This document shows positions 49,191-56,072 of a DNA stretch of 56,743 bases, one piece after another. Each line of letters opens with the position of its first letter. Positions within the stretch are counted from its first letter, which is position 1. Made by a program: the position numbers and the translations under genes. The stretch lies in NCBI GenBank assembly GCA_910579495.1, contig CAJTVD010000013.1:1-56743 (forward strand), in the 5' to 3' direction. A model generated the notes under the pieces. That model was not told the origin of the DNA, did not search any database, and worked only from the letters and a program-made list of their open reading frames with translations. The DNA is from an uncultured Lachnospiraceae bacterium. Its GTDB lineage: Bacteria; Bacillota; Clostridia; Lachnospirales; Lachnospiraceae.

Positions 49191-49218
49191 TGGGTATCCT
49201 TGTGTTAAAATGTAAAGA

Positions 49219-49617
49219 TCAGTTCTGGGGCCCTATATATCTGGCATCGCCAAGTCCCAGGATTAAGATAAAGATGGTATTTAGTAAAATAAGCCCGATA
49301 CCAAATCCGGTTCCTTTGCCGAAAGCTCTTGCCAGCTTTAAGTATAACATGATCATTACCACAAAGTTAACACATGGTATAAAGCAAAGCAGGAACAGCC
49401 ATCCGTTTCCCCAGGCAATGTCAAAGAGACAGTATTGGGAATAAAAAGGTACAATACATGCCCAACCAGGTTTGCCCGCCTTTACAAAAATTTTCCACAT
49501 TGCAACCAGCGTTAAAACGAAAATAACAAGGGAAATCAGCATGGTTACCAGAAAAAATCCGGTTCCTATCATGGTATAAAGTAAATTGTATGTATCGTAA
49601 TTATAATTTGCCGACAT
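49219..49617 (-). CDS. DUF5684-like membrane protein
   Basis: A 132-residue protein with three to four hydrophobic segments: IGTGFFLVTMLISLVIFVLTLV, the characteristic KIFVKAGKPGWACIVPFYSQY, NGWLFLLCFIPCVNFVVMIMLYL, and LILLNTIFILILGLGDARY. This W/F-K-A-G-x-P-G-W-x-x-x-V-P-F-Y motif defines the DUF5684/signal-peptidase-like small membrane family. Function unknown. A good AGGAGG precedes the start on the minus strand. Confidence 0.75.
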   Translation of the reverse strand: MSANYNYDTYNLLYTMIGTGFFLVTMLISLVIFVLTLVAMWKIFVKAGKPGWACIVPFYSQYCLFDIAWGNGWLFLLCFIPCVNFVVMIMLYLKLARAFGKGTGFGIGLILLNTIFILILGLGDARYIGPQN

Positions 49618-49902
49618 CTTGTTCTCCTCCTTTCATAAGAAAATATTCATGGCATGTGCCATGCTATTATCATATAGGATAATACATATTATGTCAATTT
49701 AGATATTTTTATACCAGATTTTGGTTTGTATGGTTATTGCCCACGCAGGATTTTGCATTTACCGAAGAGTGTGTAAGAATGCGGACAATGGGTGGGTAAA
49801 TCCAGGGAAACAAAGAAGAAAAGTATTGCGGAAGATTCGTCAGATGCTATATAATATTCAGGCAGAAACACATTATGCAGGAGTAGAAAGGAGCAATAAA
49901 TT

Positions 49903-50889
49903 ATGGCTGAAAATGAACAAGCAACCAGTGAGAAAAAAACACAGATTTTGCCCATGGCGGCCGTAGCCGTTGCCGCGTTTTTATTAGGGGCAGGCGTTTT
50001 ATGGCTGGCCCAGAAAAGCGGGGCACAGCCCCAGACACAGACGGCAGAGATAAATAGCCCGACGGAGCAGGGCGGGGAATTGGATACAGAGGATGTCCAA
50101 CTTAAGGCGCTGGCGGAAAAATATGATATTACGGTAGGCAAAGCTTCCCTGATTTTGGAAGTAACATCCCAGAAACCGGAGTTGGCTTTTGAAACCCTTG
50201 TTCCCATGTCAATAAATGAAATAGCCCAGATCCTTACAGAGGAAACATCTTCTGGGGAAGGGCAGGCCCAGGGGGATGAGGGAGAACTGCCAGCCGTGGA
50301 TAATGCAACTGGTGGGAATGCCGTGGCAGCCAGCGCATCAGATTCAGGGAGCGGCCAGGAGGCAGTGCCAACCCAGGGAGATACCGGTACAGCGGCAGGC
50401 CGGGACAATACCCAGGGAAACGGCGGATTTATTGGTGATACGGCTGCGAAGGAAGCGGCACTTGCGGATGCGGGCACGAAAGAGGGCGATACATCCTATA
50501 TGAGCTGTTATATGGATTATGATGACGGCAGGGCCAAATATTATAAAGTAGAATTTTACGTGGGGAACACGGAGTATGAATATGAGATTGATCTGTATTC
50601 CGGTAATATATTGAAGAAAAGTACAGATACCCATAATATCAATCAAAATAACTCAGGTGTGGCAGGGGGGAATTCCGGTTCCTACATAGGAGAGGACGCG
50701 GCATGGGCGGCAGCCCTTAGCCATGCAGGGGTAGATGAGACAGAAGTGAGAAATAAGAAGGTAAAGCTGGAGGAAGAGAACGGAGTGATGGTTTATGAGG
50801 TGGAATTTGATAAAGGACGCACAGAGTATGATTATGAAATTCATGCGGTGAGCGGTGAAGTTATAAAGGCAGAAACAGATATGGATTAA
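49903..50889 (+). CDS. Membrane-anchored protein with two PepSY domains
   Basis: A 328-residue protein with a membrane anchor at about residues 18-37 (MAAVAVAAFLLGAGVLWLAQ), a Gln/Ser/Gly-rich spacer, and two C-terminal PepSY-like repeats. The first is GDTAAKEAALADAG...YKVEFYVGNTEYEYEIDLYSGNILKK (about 175-245); the second is GEDAAWAAALSHAG...YEVEFDKGRTEYDYEIHAVSGEVIKA (about 263-328). PepSY domains are thought to restrain proteases or sense ions outside the cell. The start follows AAAGGAG. Confidence 0.85.
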   Translation: MAENEQATSEKKTQILPMAAVAVAAFLLGAGVLWLAQKSGAQPQTQTAEINSPTEQGGELDTEDVQLKALAEKYDITVGKASLILEVTSQKPELAFETLVPMSINEIAQILTEETSSGEGQAQGDEGELPAVDNATGGNAVAASASDSGSGQEAVPTQGDTGTAAGRDNTQGNGGFIGDTAAKEAALADAGTKEGDTSYMSCYMDYDDGRAKYYKVEFYVGNTEYEYEIDLYSGNILKKSTDTHNINQNNSGVAGGNSGSYIGEDAAWAAALSHAGVDETEVRNKKVKLEEENGVMVYEVEFDKGRTEYDYEIHAVSGEVIKAETDMD

Positions 50890-50908
50890 ATGCTGGAAGT
50901 AAGGTATA

Positions 50909-50945
50909 AACAAACGCCGTCACGCTTCGCGGGCCGGCTTATTGT
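50909..50945 (+). repeat. Interspersed palindromic element, copy 2
   Basis: AACAAACGCCGTCACGC TT CGC GG GCCGGC, then TTATTGT. It lies just after the PepSY gene and is the start of a tandem pair. Same unit as 48634-48670 inverted. Confidence 0.8.
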
Positions 50946-50980
50946 AACAAACGCCGTCACGCCCCGCAGGCCGGCGTTTT
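50946..50980 (+). repeat. Interspersed palindromic element, copy 3
   Basis: AACAAACGCCGTCACGC CC CGC AG GCCGGCGTTT, directly adjacent to copy 2. AAACGCCG pairs with CGGCGTTT at its end and is followed by TTAATAAT, so it could terminate transcription of the PepSY gene. Confidence 0.8.
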
Positions 50981-50987
50981 AATAATA

Positions 50988-51014
50988 ACAGGCAGTAGGA
51001 TCCCTACTGCCTGT
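50988..51014 (-). terminator. Hairpin downstream of the flavodiiron gene
   Basis: ACAGGCAGTAG (50988-50998) and CTACTGCCTGT (51004-51014) form a perfect 11-bp stem with a 5-base loop, placed 12 bases past the stop of the minus-strand gene. T-run is weak (TTATTATT). Confidence 0.6.
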
Positions 51015-51026
51015 CTCTAGTTCCTG

Positions 51027-52172
51027 CTATAACAGTTCCCCTGCTAAAGCCTCAAGCTCTTTTACATTTTCTTCTTTCACTGCCCCCCGGATGGTAACGG
51101 CGGTATCCAGGATGGTAATGCCATTCATCTGGGAAAGGATGTCCCCCATTGCCTTTTTCGCGGAGGGTGCCCAGGAGCCGTTTTCAATCAGGGCAACGGT
51201 ACGCTTTTGGTAGTTCTTCCCTTTCAGATGGTGGAGGAAGTCCTCCATAAAGGGCATCACCCCTCCATTATAAGAGGATGCGGCAAGAACCATTTTTCCG
51301 TACCGGAAAGCGTCCTCTAAAGCTTCTGACATATCCCCTCTTGCCAGGTCTGTCACCACCACTTTTGGGCATCCTTTGGCTTCCAGGATCTGTGCCAGCT
51401 TTTTCGCCGCCTGGGCAGTATTGCCGTGGAGGGAAGCATAAGCGATGAAAACGCCCTCGCTTTCAGGCTCATACCCGCTCCAGATATTGTATTTTTCCAG
51501 ATAATGATCCAGGTTTTCTTTTAAAACAGGGCCATGCAGGGGGCAGATAATCTGGATATCCAGAGCCGCTGCCTTTTTCAGTACTGTCTGGACAGGCATT
51601 CCGAATTTTCCTACAATATTAAAGTAATATCTCCGCGCTTCACAGTCCCAGGGTTCCTCTGCATCCAAAGCGCCGAATTTCCCGAAAGCGTCCGCGCTGA
51701 ACAATACCTTGTCCGTACTTTCATAGGAAAGCATTACTTCCGGCCAATGGACCATGGGAGCCATAACGAAATGAAGTTCATGCTTCCCGAGGGAAAGGGG
51801 CTCCCCTTCCTTGACAGTCAGCGCCGAATCCAGATTTAATTCAAAGTACTGGGCAAGCATTTGGAAGGTTTTGGCGTTACCCACCAGCCTGGCGGATGGA
51901 TATTTGTCAAGAAAAGCCTTTACGCTGGAAGCATGGTCCGGCTCTACATGGGATACCACCAGATAGTCCGGCTGCCTTTCCCCTAAGGCATTTTCCAGAT
52001 TTTGCAGGAAATCTTCCTGCTTTCTTTTGTCAACTGTATCCATTACGGCAATTTTTTCATCCAGAATAACATAGGAGTTGTAAGCGATGCCGTTGGGAAC
52101 CGGATACTGACCCTCAAAAAGGTCGATATCTCTGTCATTCACACCGATGTAGAGAATATCATTGGTTATCAT
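51027..52172 (-). CDS. fprA: A-type flavoprotein (flavodiiron protein), FprA-like
   Basis: A 381-residue protein. The N-terminal metallo-beta-lactamase-like diiron domain (1-250) has SHVEPDHASS (first iron ligands), APMVHWPEVMLSYE, VLFSADAFG and CPLHGPVL. The C-terminal flavodoxin domain (255-381) starts GVFIAYASLHGNTAQAAKKLA and has AASSYNGGVMPFMEDFLHHL (FMN-binding). Such proteins reduce oxygen to water or NO to N2O and protect anaerobes. A stand-alone gene with its own promoter (52229-52257, minus). Confidence 0.93.
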   Translation of the reverse strand: MITNDILYIGVNDRDIDLFEGQYPVPNGIAYNSYVILDEKIAVMDTVDKRKQEDFLQNLENALGERQPDYLVVSHVEPDHASSVKAFLDKYPSARLVGNAKTFQMLAQYFELNLDSALTVKEGEPLSLGKHELHFVMAPMVHWPEVMLSYESTDKVLFSADAFGKFGALDAEEPWDCEARRYYFNIVGKFGMPVQTVLKKAAALDIQIICPLHGPVLKENLDHYLEKYNIWSGYEPESEGVFIAYASLHGNTAQAAKKLAQILEAKGCPKVVVTDLARGDMSEALEDAFRYGKMVLAASSYNGGVMPFMEDFLHHLKGKNYQKRTVALIENGSWAPSAKKAMGDILSQMNGITILDTAVTIRGAVKEENVKELEALAGELL

Positions 52173-52228
52173 GTAAGTACCTCCTAAAATTTATGATCCA
52201 TATAATCTGCGTTAAATCACCAAGTATC

Positions 52229-52257
52229 ATTATACACAAAATCGTGGGCTGTGTCAC
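52229..52257 (-). promoter_or_regulatory. Promoter of fprA
   Basis: On the minus strand GTGACA (plus 52252-52257) and TATAAT (plus 52229-52234) are 17 bases apart and lie about 60 bases before the start. Confidence 0.7.
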
Positions 52258-52288
52258 GGAAGATGTGGAAGAAATTAAGGAAATTCTA

Positions 52289-52317
52289 TTGACTTTTACA
52301 TCTCAATACAATACAGT
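52289..52317 (+). promoter_or_regulatory. Promoter of the sugar acetyltransferase gene
   Basis: TTGACT (52289-52294) and TACAGT (52312-52317) are 17 bases apart, about 60 bases before the ATG at 52375. Confidence 0.6.
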
Positions 52318-52374
52318 GTCTCCATATGGTGGCAATAGCCAATGAGAATCATTTAACAGGTGGAGGAACGATAA

Positions 52375-52980
52375 ATGGGTAAAATGAAAGAAAGACTGCA
52401 CACCGGGGAGCTTTACCTGCCGGGGGACGATGAAATTATGAAGGAGCAGGTGGCCTATCAGGACAGGCTGTGCGACTACAATCTGACCAAGCCCTCAGAG
52501 ACGGAAAAGAGGGCGGCAATGTTAAAGGAGATGCTAGGGGACTGCGGCGAGGGCGTATATATTGAAGCTCCTTTTTATGCAAATTTTGGCGGGCATCATT
52601 GCCATTTTGGGAAGATGGTCTATGCAAATTATCACCTGACCTGCGTGGACGATACCCATATTTATGTGGGGGATTACACCATGATAGGGCCTAATGTGAC
52701 CATTGCCACTGCCGGGCATCCTATTTTGCCGGAGCTCCGGGAGCAGATATATCAGTACAATATGCCGGTACATATTGGCAGGAACTGCTGGATAGGTGCA
52801 GGGGCAGTCATTATGCCTGGGGTTACCATCGGGGACAATACGGTAATCGGTGCGGGAAGCGTAGTGACCAGGGACATTCCCGCGAATGTTGTGGCGGTGG
52901 GAAATCCCTGCCGGGTAATGCGCGAGATTGGGGACCATGACAGGGAGTACTACTTCCGGGACAGGAAAATTAACCTGTAA
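52375..52980 (+). CDS. Maltose/galactoside O-acetyltransferase-like enzyme
   Basis: A 201-residue LbH (left-handed beta-helix) acetyltransferase of the LacA/Maa type. The N-terminal MAC domain has MGKMKERLHTGELYLPGDDE and the core has VYIEAPFYANFGGHHCHFGKMVYANYHLTCVDD. The hexapeptide repeats then follow: IGRNCWIGAGAVIMPGVTIG, DNTVIGAGSVVTRDIPANVV, AVGNPCRVMREI. The catalytic His is in the TAGHP segment. It probably acetylates sugars for detoxification. The start follows GGAGG. Confidence 0.92.
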   Translation: MGKMKERLHTGELYLPGDDEIMKEQVAYQDRLCDYNLTKPSETEKRAAMLKEMLGDCGEGVYIEAPFYANFGGHHCHFGKMVYANYHLTCVDDTHIYVGDYTMIGPNVTIATAGHPILPELREQIYQYNMPVHIGRNCWIGAGAVIMPGVTIGDNTVIGAGSVVTRDIPANVVAVGNPCRVMREIGDHDREYYFRDRKINL

Positions 52981-52988
52981 AACAGGGG

Positions 52989-53063
52989 AAAAGCAGATTG
53001 GCAGCGTGCCGTATCCCGCTCCGTTTTGGGGCGGATTCGGTTATGGGCTGAATCTGCTTTTTT
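52989..53063 (+). terminator. Long-loop terminator after the sugar acetyltransferase gene
   Basis: AAAAGCAGATT (52989-52999) pairs with AATCTGCTTTT (53051-53061), followed by TT. The long loop contains further stems, so folding needs computation. Confidence 0.55.
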
Positions 53064-53156
53064 GCATATTTGTAAAAAATTTGCCCGGATATGTCACAAA
53101 TCTGCTTTTCAGCTGGTTATACATAGTATAAAAGAAATGAAAAGGAGAGGCAGGTT

Positions 53157-53715
53157 ATGAAAAACAGAAGAATTGTAGCGGCTTTTTTATGCGGCCTGAT
53201 AATGCTGGGGGGAAGCGGGGATGGATAAGGTGGTGGTTGAAATAGGGCCGGACAAGGCAGTACAGGATAAGGGCTCCCTGGTCTGTACCCTCCATAGTTT
53301 CCGTTTGTATGGATCCCCGGCAGATGCCTCCATTGACCAGGGGAAGATTAGTATGGCCGATGCACAGTATTACGCAGATAGAAGCAAGTTCCTTTTAATG
53401 GAGGCAGATATCCAGAATATTGATTATAAGGATTATGACGGGAAAGAGGAAATTAATTTATCCATGTTTACTATTGCGCCTAAGGTGAGGGAGGAGCCGG
53501 AAGCCTGGGATGGCTCACTTCCAGTATACTTATCGGATCCCGGGGAAGGGGATAGTTACTATCACTTTCCAGTGAAAGCAGGAGAGACAAAGACAGTGGC
53601 CATAGGCTTTTATGTTCCCGTAAAAGACGCAGGGGAGCTGTGCTCCGGATGCTGGATTGCCATAAGCGGGTGCACAGATGAGGGATATGTGTATGGGATA
53701 CCGAAGGTGTGGTAG
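53157..53715 (+). pseudogene. Secreted DUF5027-like protein, frameshifted after the signal peptide
   Basis: After GGAGAGG an ATG starts MKNRRIVAAFLCGLIMLGG, a clear signal peptide, but the frame stops at 53228. The second frame, from 53221, gives a 164-residue domain (MDKVVVEIGPDKAVQDKGS, FLLMEADIQNIDYKDYDG, FHFPVKAGETKTVAIGFYVP, and SGCWIAISG) that looks like a DUF5027-like Lachnospiraceae secreted protein. A run of six G (53207-53212) lies at the expected shift point. Removing one G joins signal peptide and domain. It may be a real pseudogene, slippage site or sequencing error. Confidence 0.6.
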
Positions 53716-53751
53716 ATAGGGCGAAGGCTGCTTATTGGTAGGGGGATAAGA

Positions 53752-53982
53752 ATGCACGAAGAAAAGGGGCAGGAGAGGGTGCCCGGTGAAAAGGCGCTGT
53801 TGGCCTTTATGGAAAGGTGCTATGGGCTGTATGAGCAGAAAATGTACCAGGCGGCATACCGCATTCTCGGGGATTGTGCCCAGGCGGAGGATGCGGTGCA
53901 GGATGCATTTTTAAAGTTAATGAAAGGGCGGGTATATTTCCAGGATGGTCCCGGGGATCCATACCAGCCAGGTGGAAATTGA
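53752..53982 (+). pseudogene. Truncated ECF sigma factor, region 2 only
   Basis: The 76-residue frame contains YEQKMYQAAYRILGDCAQAEDAVQDAFLKLMK, the sigma-70 region 2 (core-binding and -10 recognition) of ECF sigma factors, and stops soon after. Region 4 is missing. The sequence that follows, in another frame, belongs to an anti-sigma-type protein. So the sigma gene lost its distal half in a deletion. Confidence 0.7.
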
Positions 53983-54112
53983 CAATACAGGCTATACCTG
54001 CGGCAGCGCGGAGGGGAACCTGATATTTGTTTTTAACCGCCTGGTTGATGTGGGGAATGTGGAATCCATTATAATTAATGAAACCGTGTATACACCGGAA
54101 GACGGCGGATAG
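53957..54112 (+). pseudogene. C-terminal fragment of an anti-sigma/DUF4179-like protein
   Basis: In the frame ending TAG at 54110-54112 the text reads IHTSQVEIDNTGYTCGSAE, GNLIFVFNRLVDVGNVES and IIINETVYTPEDGG. This looks like the closing strands of DUF4179-type proteins that pair with ECF sigma factors (...F..P.DVD.VESI.ING..Y). The N-terminus, membrane segment and start codon are absent; the fragment joins the broken sigma gene directly. Confidence 0.5.
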
Positions 54113-54164
54113 CAGACGGACCCATTATATCAGGAAGTGGGGCAAAAGCTCCCACATTTGCCTG

Positions 54165-54192
54165 TTGAAAAATCTTACCGGCATAGTATAAT
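54165..54192 (+). promoter_or_regulatory. Promoter of the NifX-like/MBL genes
   Basis: TTGAAA (54165-54170) and TATAAT (54187-54192) are 16 bases apart, about 45 bases before the start at 54239. Confidence 0.65.
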
Positions 54193-54238
54193 AATGGCTA
54201 TGGAAGGGATTATGTCACTGGAACCAGGAGGTCAGGAA

Positions 54239-54637
54239 ATGATAGTTGCAGTAACTTATGATAATGGACAAGTGTTTCAGCACTTTGGCCACAGTGAGCA
54301 GTTTAAGATTTATCATGTAGAAGAGGGGCAGGTACAAAAGTCAGGGATTTATTCCACCAATGGCCAGGGACATGGTGCGCTGGCGGATTTTTTACAGGGA
54401 CATGGGGTAGAGGTCCTTATTTGTGGCGGGATTGGCCAGGGAGCCCAAAATGCCCTTTCCCAGATGGGCATAGAGCTTTGCCCCGGCGTTTCGGGAAACG
54501 CAGATGATGCGGTAGCGGCTTGGGCATCAGGCAGTCTGGTTTACCACCCGGATACCATGTGTACGCACCATGAGGGCGGGCATAGCTGTGGGGAACACGG
54601 CCATAGCTGCGGCGGACACTCCTGCGGGAATCACTAA
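54239..54637 (+). CDS. NifX/NafY-like metal-cluster-binding protein with His/Cys tail
   Basis: The ATG at 54239 after CCAGGAGG gives 132 residues. MIVAVTYDNGQVFQHFGHSE is followed by FKIYHVEEGQVQKSG, VLICGGIGQGAQNALSQMGIEL and DDAVAAWASGSLV, a complete dinitrogenase FeMo-cofactor-binding fold. The last 24 residues (CTHHEGGHSC through CGNH) are rich in Cys and His and should bind metal. Such proteins occur in anaerobes without nitrogenase, often beside MBL and ParA-like genes; their role is not settled. Confidence 0.88.
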   Translation: MIVAVTYDNGQVFQHFGHSEQFKIYHVEEGQVQKSGIYSTNGQGHGALADFLQGHGVEVLICGGIGQGAQNALSQMGIELCPGVSGNADDAVAAWASGSLVYHPDTMCTHHEGGHSCGEHGHSCGGHSCGNH

Positions 54638-54661
54638 AGGCTGCCGGAAAAGGACACAGGG

Positions 54662-55468
54662 ATGAGAATTGTTATTTTAATGGAGGATACCTGCGGGGAT
54701 CCCCGGTGTGAATATGAGCACGGCCTGAGCGTCTATGTAGAGACTTTAAGGCACAGGATCCTGGTGGATACCGGGGCAAGTGCAAAGACGCTGTCCAATG
54801 CCAGGGAATTGGGCGTGGATCTGGCAGGGGTAGATACAGTGGTATTAACCCATGGGCATTATGACCATTCCGGCGGCATAACGGCCTTTCGGGGGATAAA
54901 CCCCAAGGCCGCCATTTACATGCAGCAGGGTGCCTTGGGGGACTTTTACCATGGGGAGCGCTATATTGGAATTGATAAGAAGATTGCACAGCTTCCCGGC
55001 GTGAAACTGTTGGACGGTGATCTGCGGATAGATGGCGAGCTTTCTGTTTTTACCCAAATTACAGGCAGGAGATTCTGGCCCCAAAGCAATTTAAGCCTGT
55101 CTGAGGATAAGGGAGGGGTGCGGGTGCAGGATGAATTTGCCCATGAGCAGTGCCTGGTGGTGCAGGGGGAAAAGAATTTGCTGGTTTCCGGCTGCGCCCA
55201 CAACGGGATCCTGAATATACTTGACAGATATGAAGAGAAATACGGGGGCTGCCCGGATGTTGTGGCCAGCGGTTTCCATATGGTGAAAAAGGACGCCTAT
55301 TCCCCTAAGGAAGAGGAAGCCATCTGCCGGACGGCGGAGGAACTAAGGGAAAAGGACACTGTTTTTTATACCGGGCATTGTACCGGGCAGAAAGCCATTG
55401 CCCTGATGCAGCCTATTATGGGGGAGAAGATGGTGCAGGTATACTGTGGGATGGAAATTTTTTGCTGA
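54662..55468 (+). CDS. MBL-fold metallo-hydrolase
   Basis: A 268-residue metallo-beta-lactamase fold. The metal site is VVLTHGHYDHSGGI (HxHxDH-type). GCAHNGILNIL supplies a later His, and TGHCTGQKAIALM the last His. RHRILVDTGASAKTL and the ASGFHMVKK region match the MBL proteins annotated as dihydropterin-type phosphate synthase-like. It lies 24 bases after the NifX-like gene, a pairing often seen in clostridia. Substrate unknown. Confidence 0.88.
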   Translation: MRIVILMEDTCGDPRCEYEHGLSVYVETLRHRILVDTGASAKTLSNARELGVDLAGVDTVVLTHGHYDHSGGITAFRGINPKAAIYMQQGALGDFYHGERYIGIDKKIAQLPGVKLLDGDLRIDGELSVFTQITGRRFWPQSNLSLSEDKGGVRVQDEFAHEQCLVVQGEKNLLVSGCAHNGILNILDRYEEKYGGCPDVVASGFHMVKKDAYSPKEEEAICRTAEELREKDTVFYTGHCTGQKAIALMQPIMGEKMVQVYCGMEIFC

Positions 55469-55493
55469 CGTTTACTTATGCCCACTGGAATGA

Positions 55494-55527
55494 CAAAAAA
55501 CTACCTGGAATCACAGGTAGTTTTTTG
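55494..55527. terminator. Terminator after the MBL gene
   Basis: CAAAAAACTACCTG (55494-55507) pairs perfectly with CAGGTAGTTTTTTG (55514-55527). The T-run is part of the stem. Confidence 0.85.
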
Positions 55528-55573
55528 TATGCACACTTATTTTTAGGAAAACCGGGAAAATAGGCTGTATGTG

Positions 55574-55602
55574 TTGACAGTATGGTCTATAAATGATAGA
55601 CT
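55574..55602 (+). promoter_or_regulatory. Promoter of the blaI-like operon
   Basis: TTGACA (55574-55579) and TAGACT (55597-55602) are 17 bases apart. The first operator copy overlaps the spacer and -10. Confidence 0.75.
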
Positions 55603-55632
55603 GGAATAAAAATTGGTCTATCATTTATAGAC
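55585..55632. promoter_or_regulatory. Twin BlaI-type operators
   Basis: GTCTATAAATGATAGAC (55585-55601) and GTCTATCATTTATAGAC (55616-55632) are each a GTCTAT-N5-ATAGAC palindrome, and they are exact inverses of each other, 14 bases apart. Placement over the promoter and just after it fits autorepression by the BlaI-like protein. Confidence 0.8.
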
Positions 55633-55692
55633 TATACCGCTTAGTTAAAGGCGGGGCGGAAACGGAATGGAAAACAGGAGGAAACAGAAGCC

Positions 55693-56058
55693 ATGAAAGA
55701 CTATAAATTATCGGAGGCTGAGGCAAGGTTTGCGGAGCTGATCTGGGGGCGGGAGCCGGTTCCCTCTCCGGAGCTGGTGGATATTTGCCGGGAGGAAATG
55801 GGCTGGAAGAAGTCCACTACCTACACCATGCTGAAAAAGCTCTGTGACAAGGGAATTTTTCAGAATGAAAATGCTGTTGTAAGCGCCAGGATGGGCCGGG
55901 AAGAGTTTTATGGCGGCCAGAGCAGGAAATATGTGGAGGAGGTATTTTCCGGCTCCCTTCCCCGGTTCCTTACGGCTTTTTGCGGCAACAGGAAACTTTC
56001 CCCAAGGGAAGTGGAGGAAATGGAGCGGTTTATTGACCAGTACCGGGAGGACAAATAG
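55693..56058 (+). CDS. BlaI/MecI/CopY-family repressor
   Basis: A 121-residue regulator with a winged-helix N-terminus: LSEAEARFAELIWGREPVPS, the recognition helix KKSTTYTMLKKLCDKGIF (typical KKxTVxTLLxRLxxKG), and a C-terminal dimer part ending EEMERFIDQYRED. It should repress its own operon from the twin operators and be released when the M56 sensor cleaves it. An AGGAGG site precedes the start. Confidence 0.9.
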   Translation: MKDYKLSEAEARFAELIWGREPVPSPELVDICREEMGWKKSTTYTMLKKLCDKGIFQNENAVVSARMGREEFYGGQSRKYVEEVFSGSLPRFLTAFCGNRKLSPREVEEMERFIDQYREDK

Positions 56059-56072
56059 GAAGGAGGGGGAGA

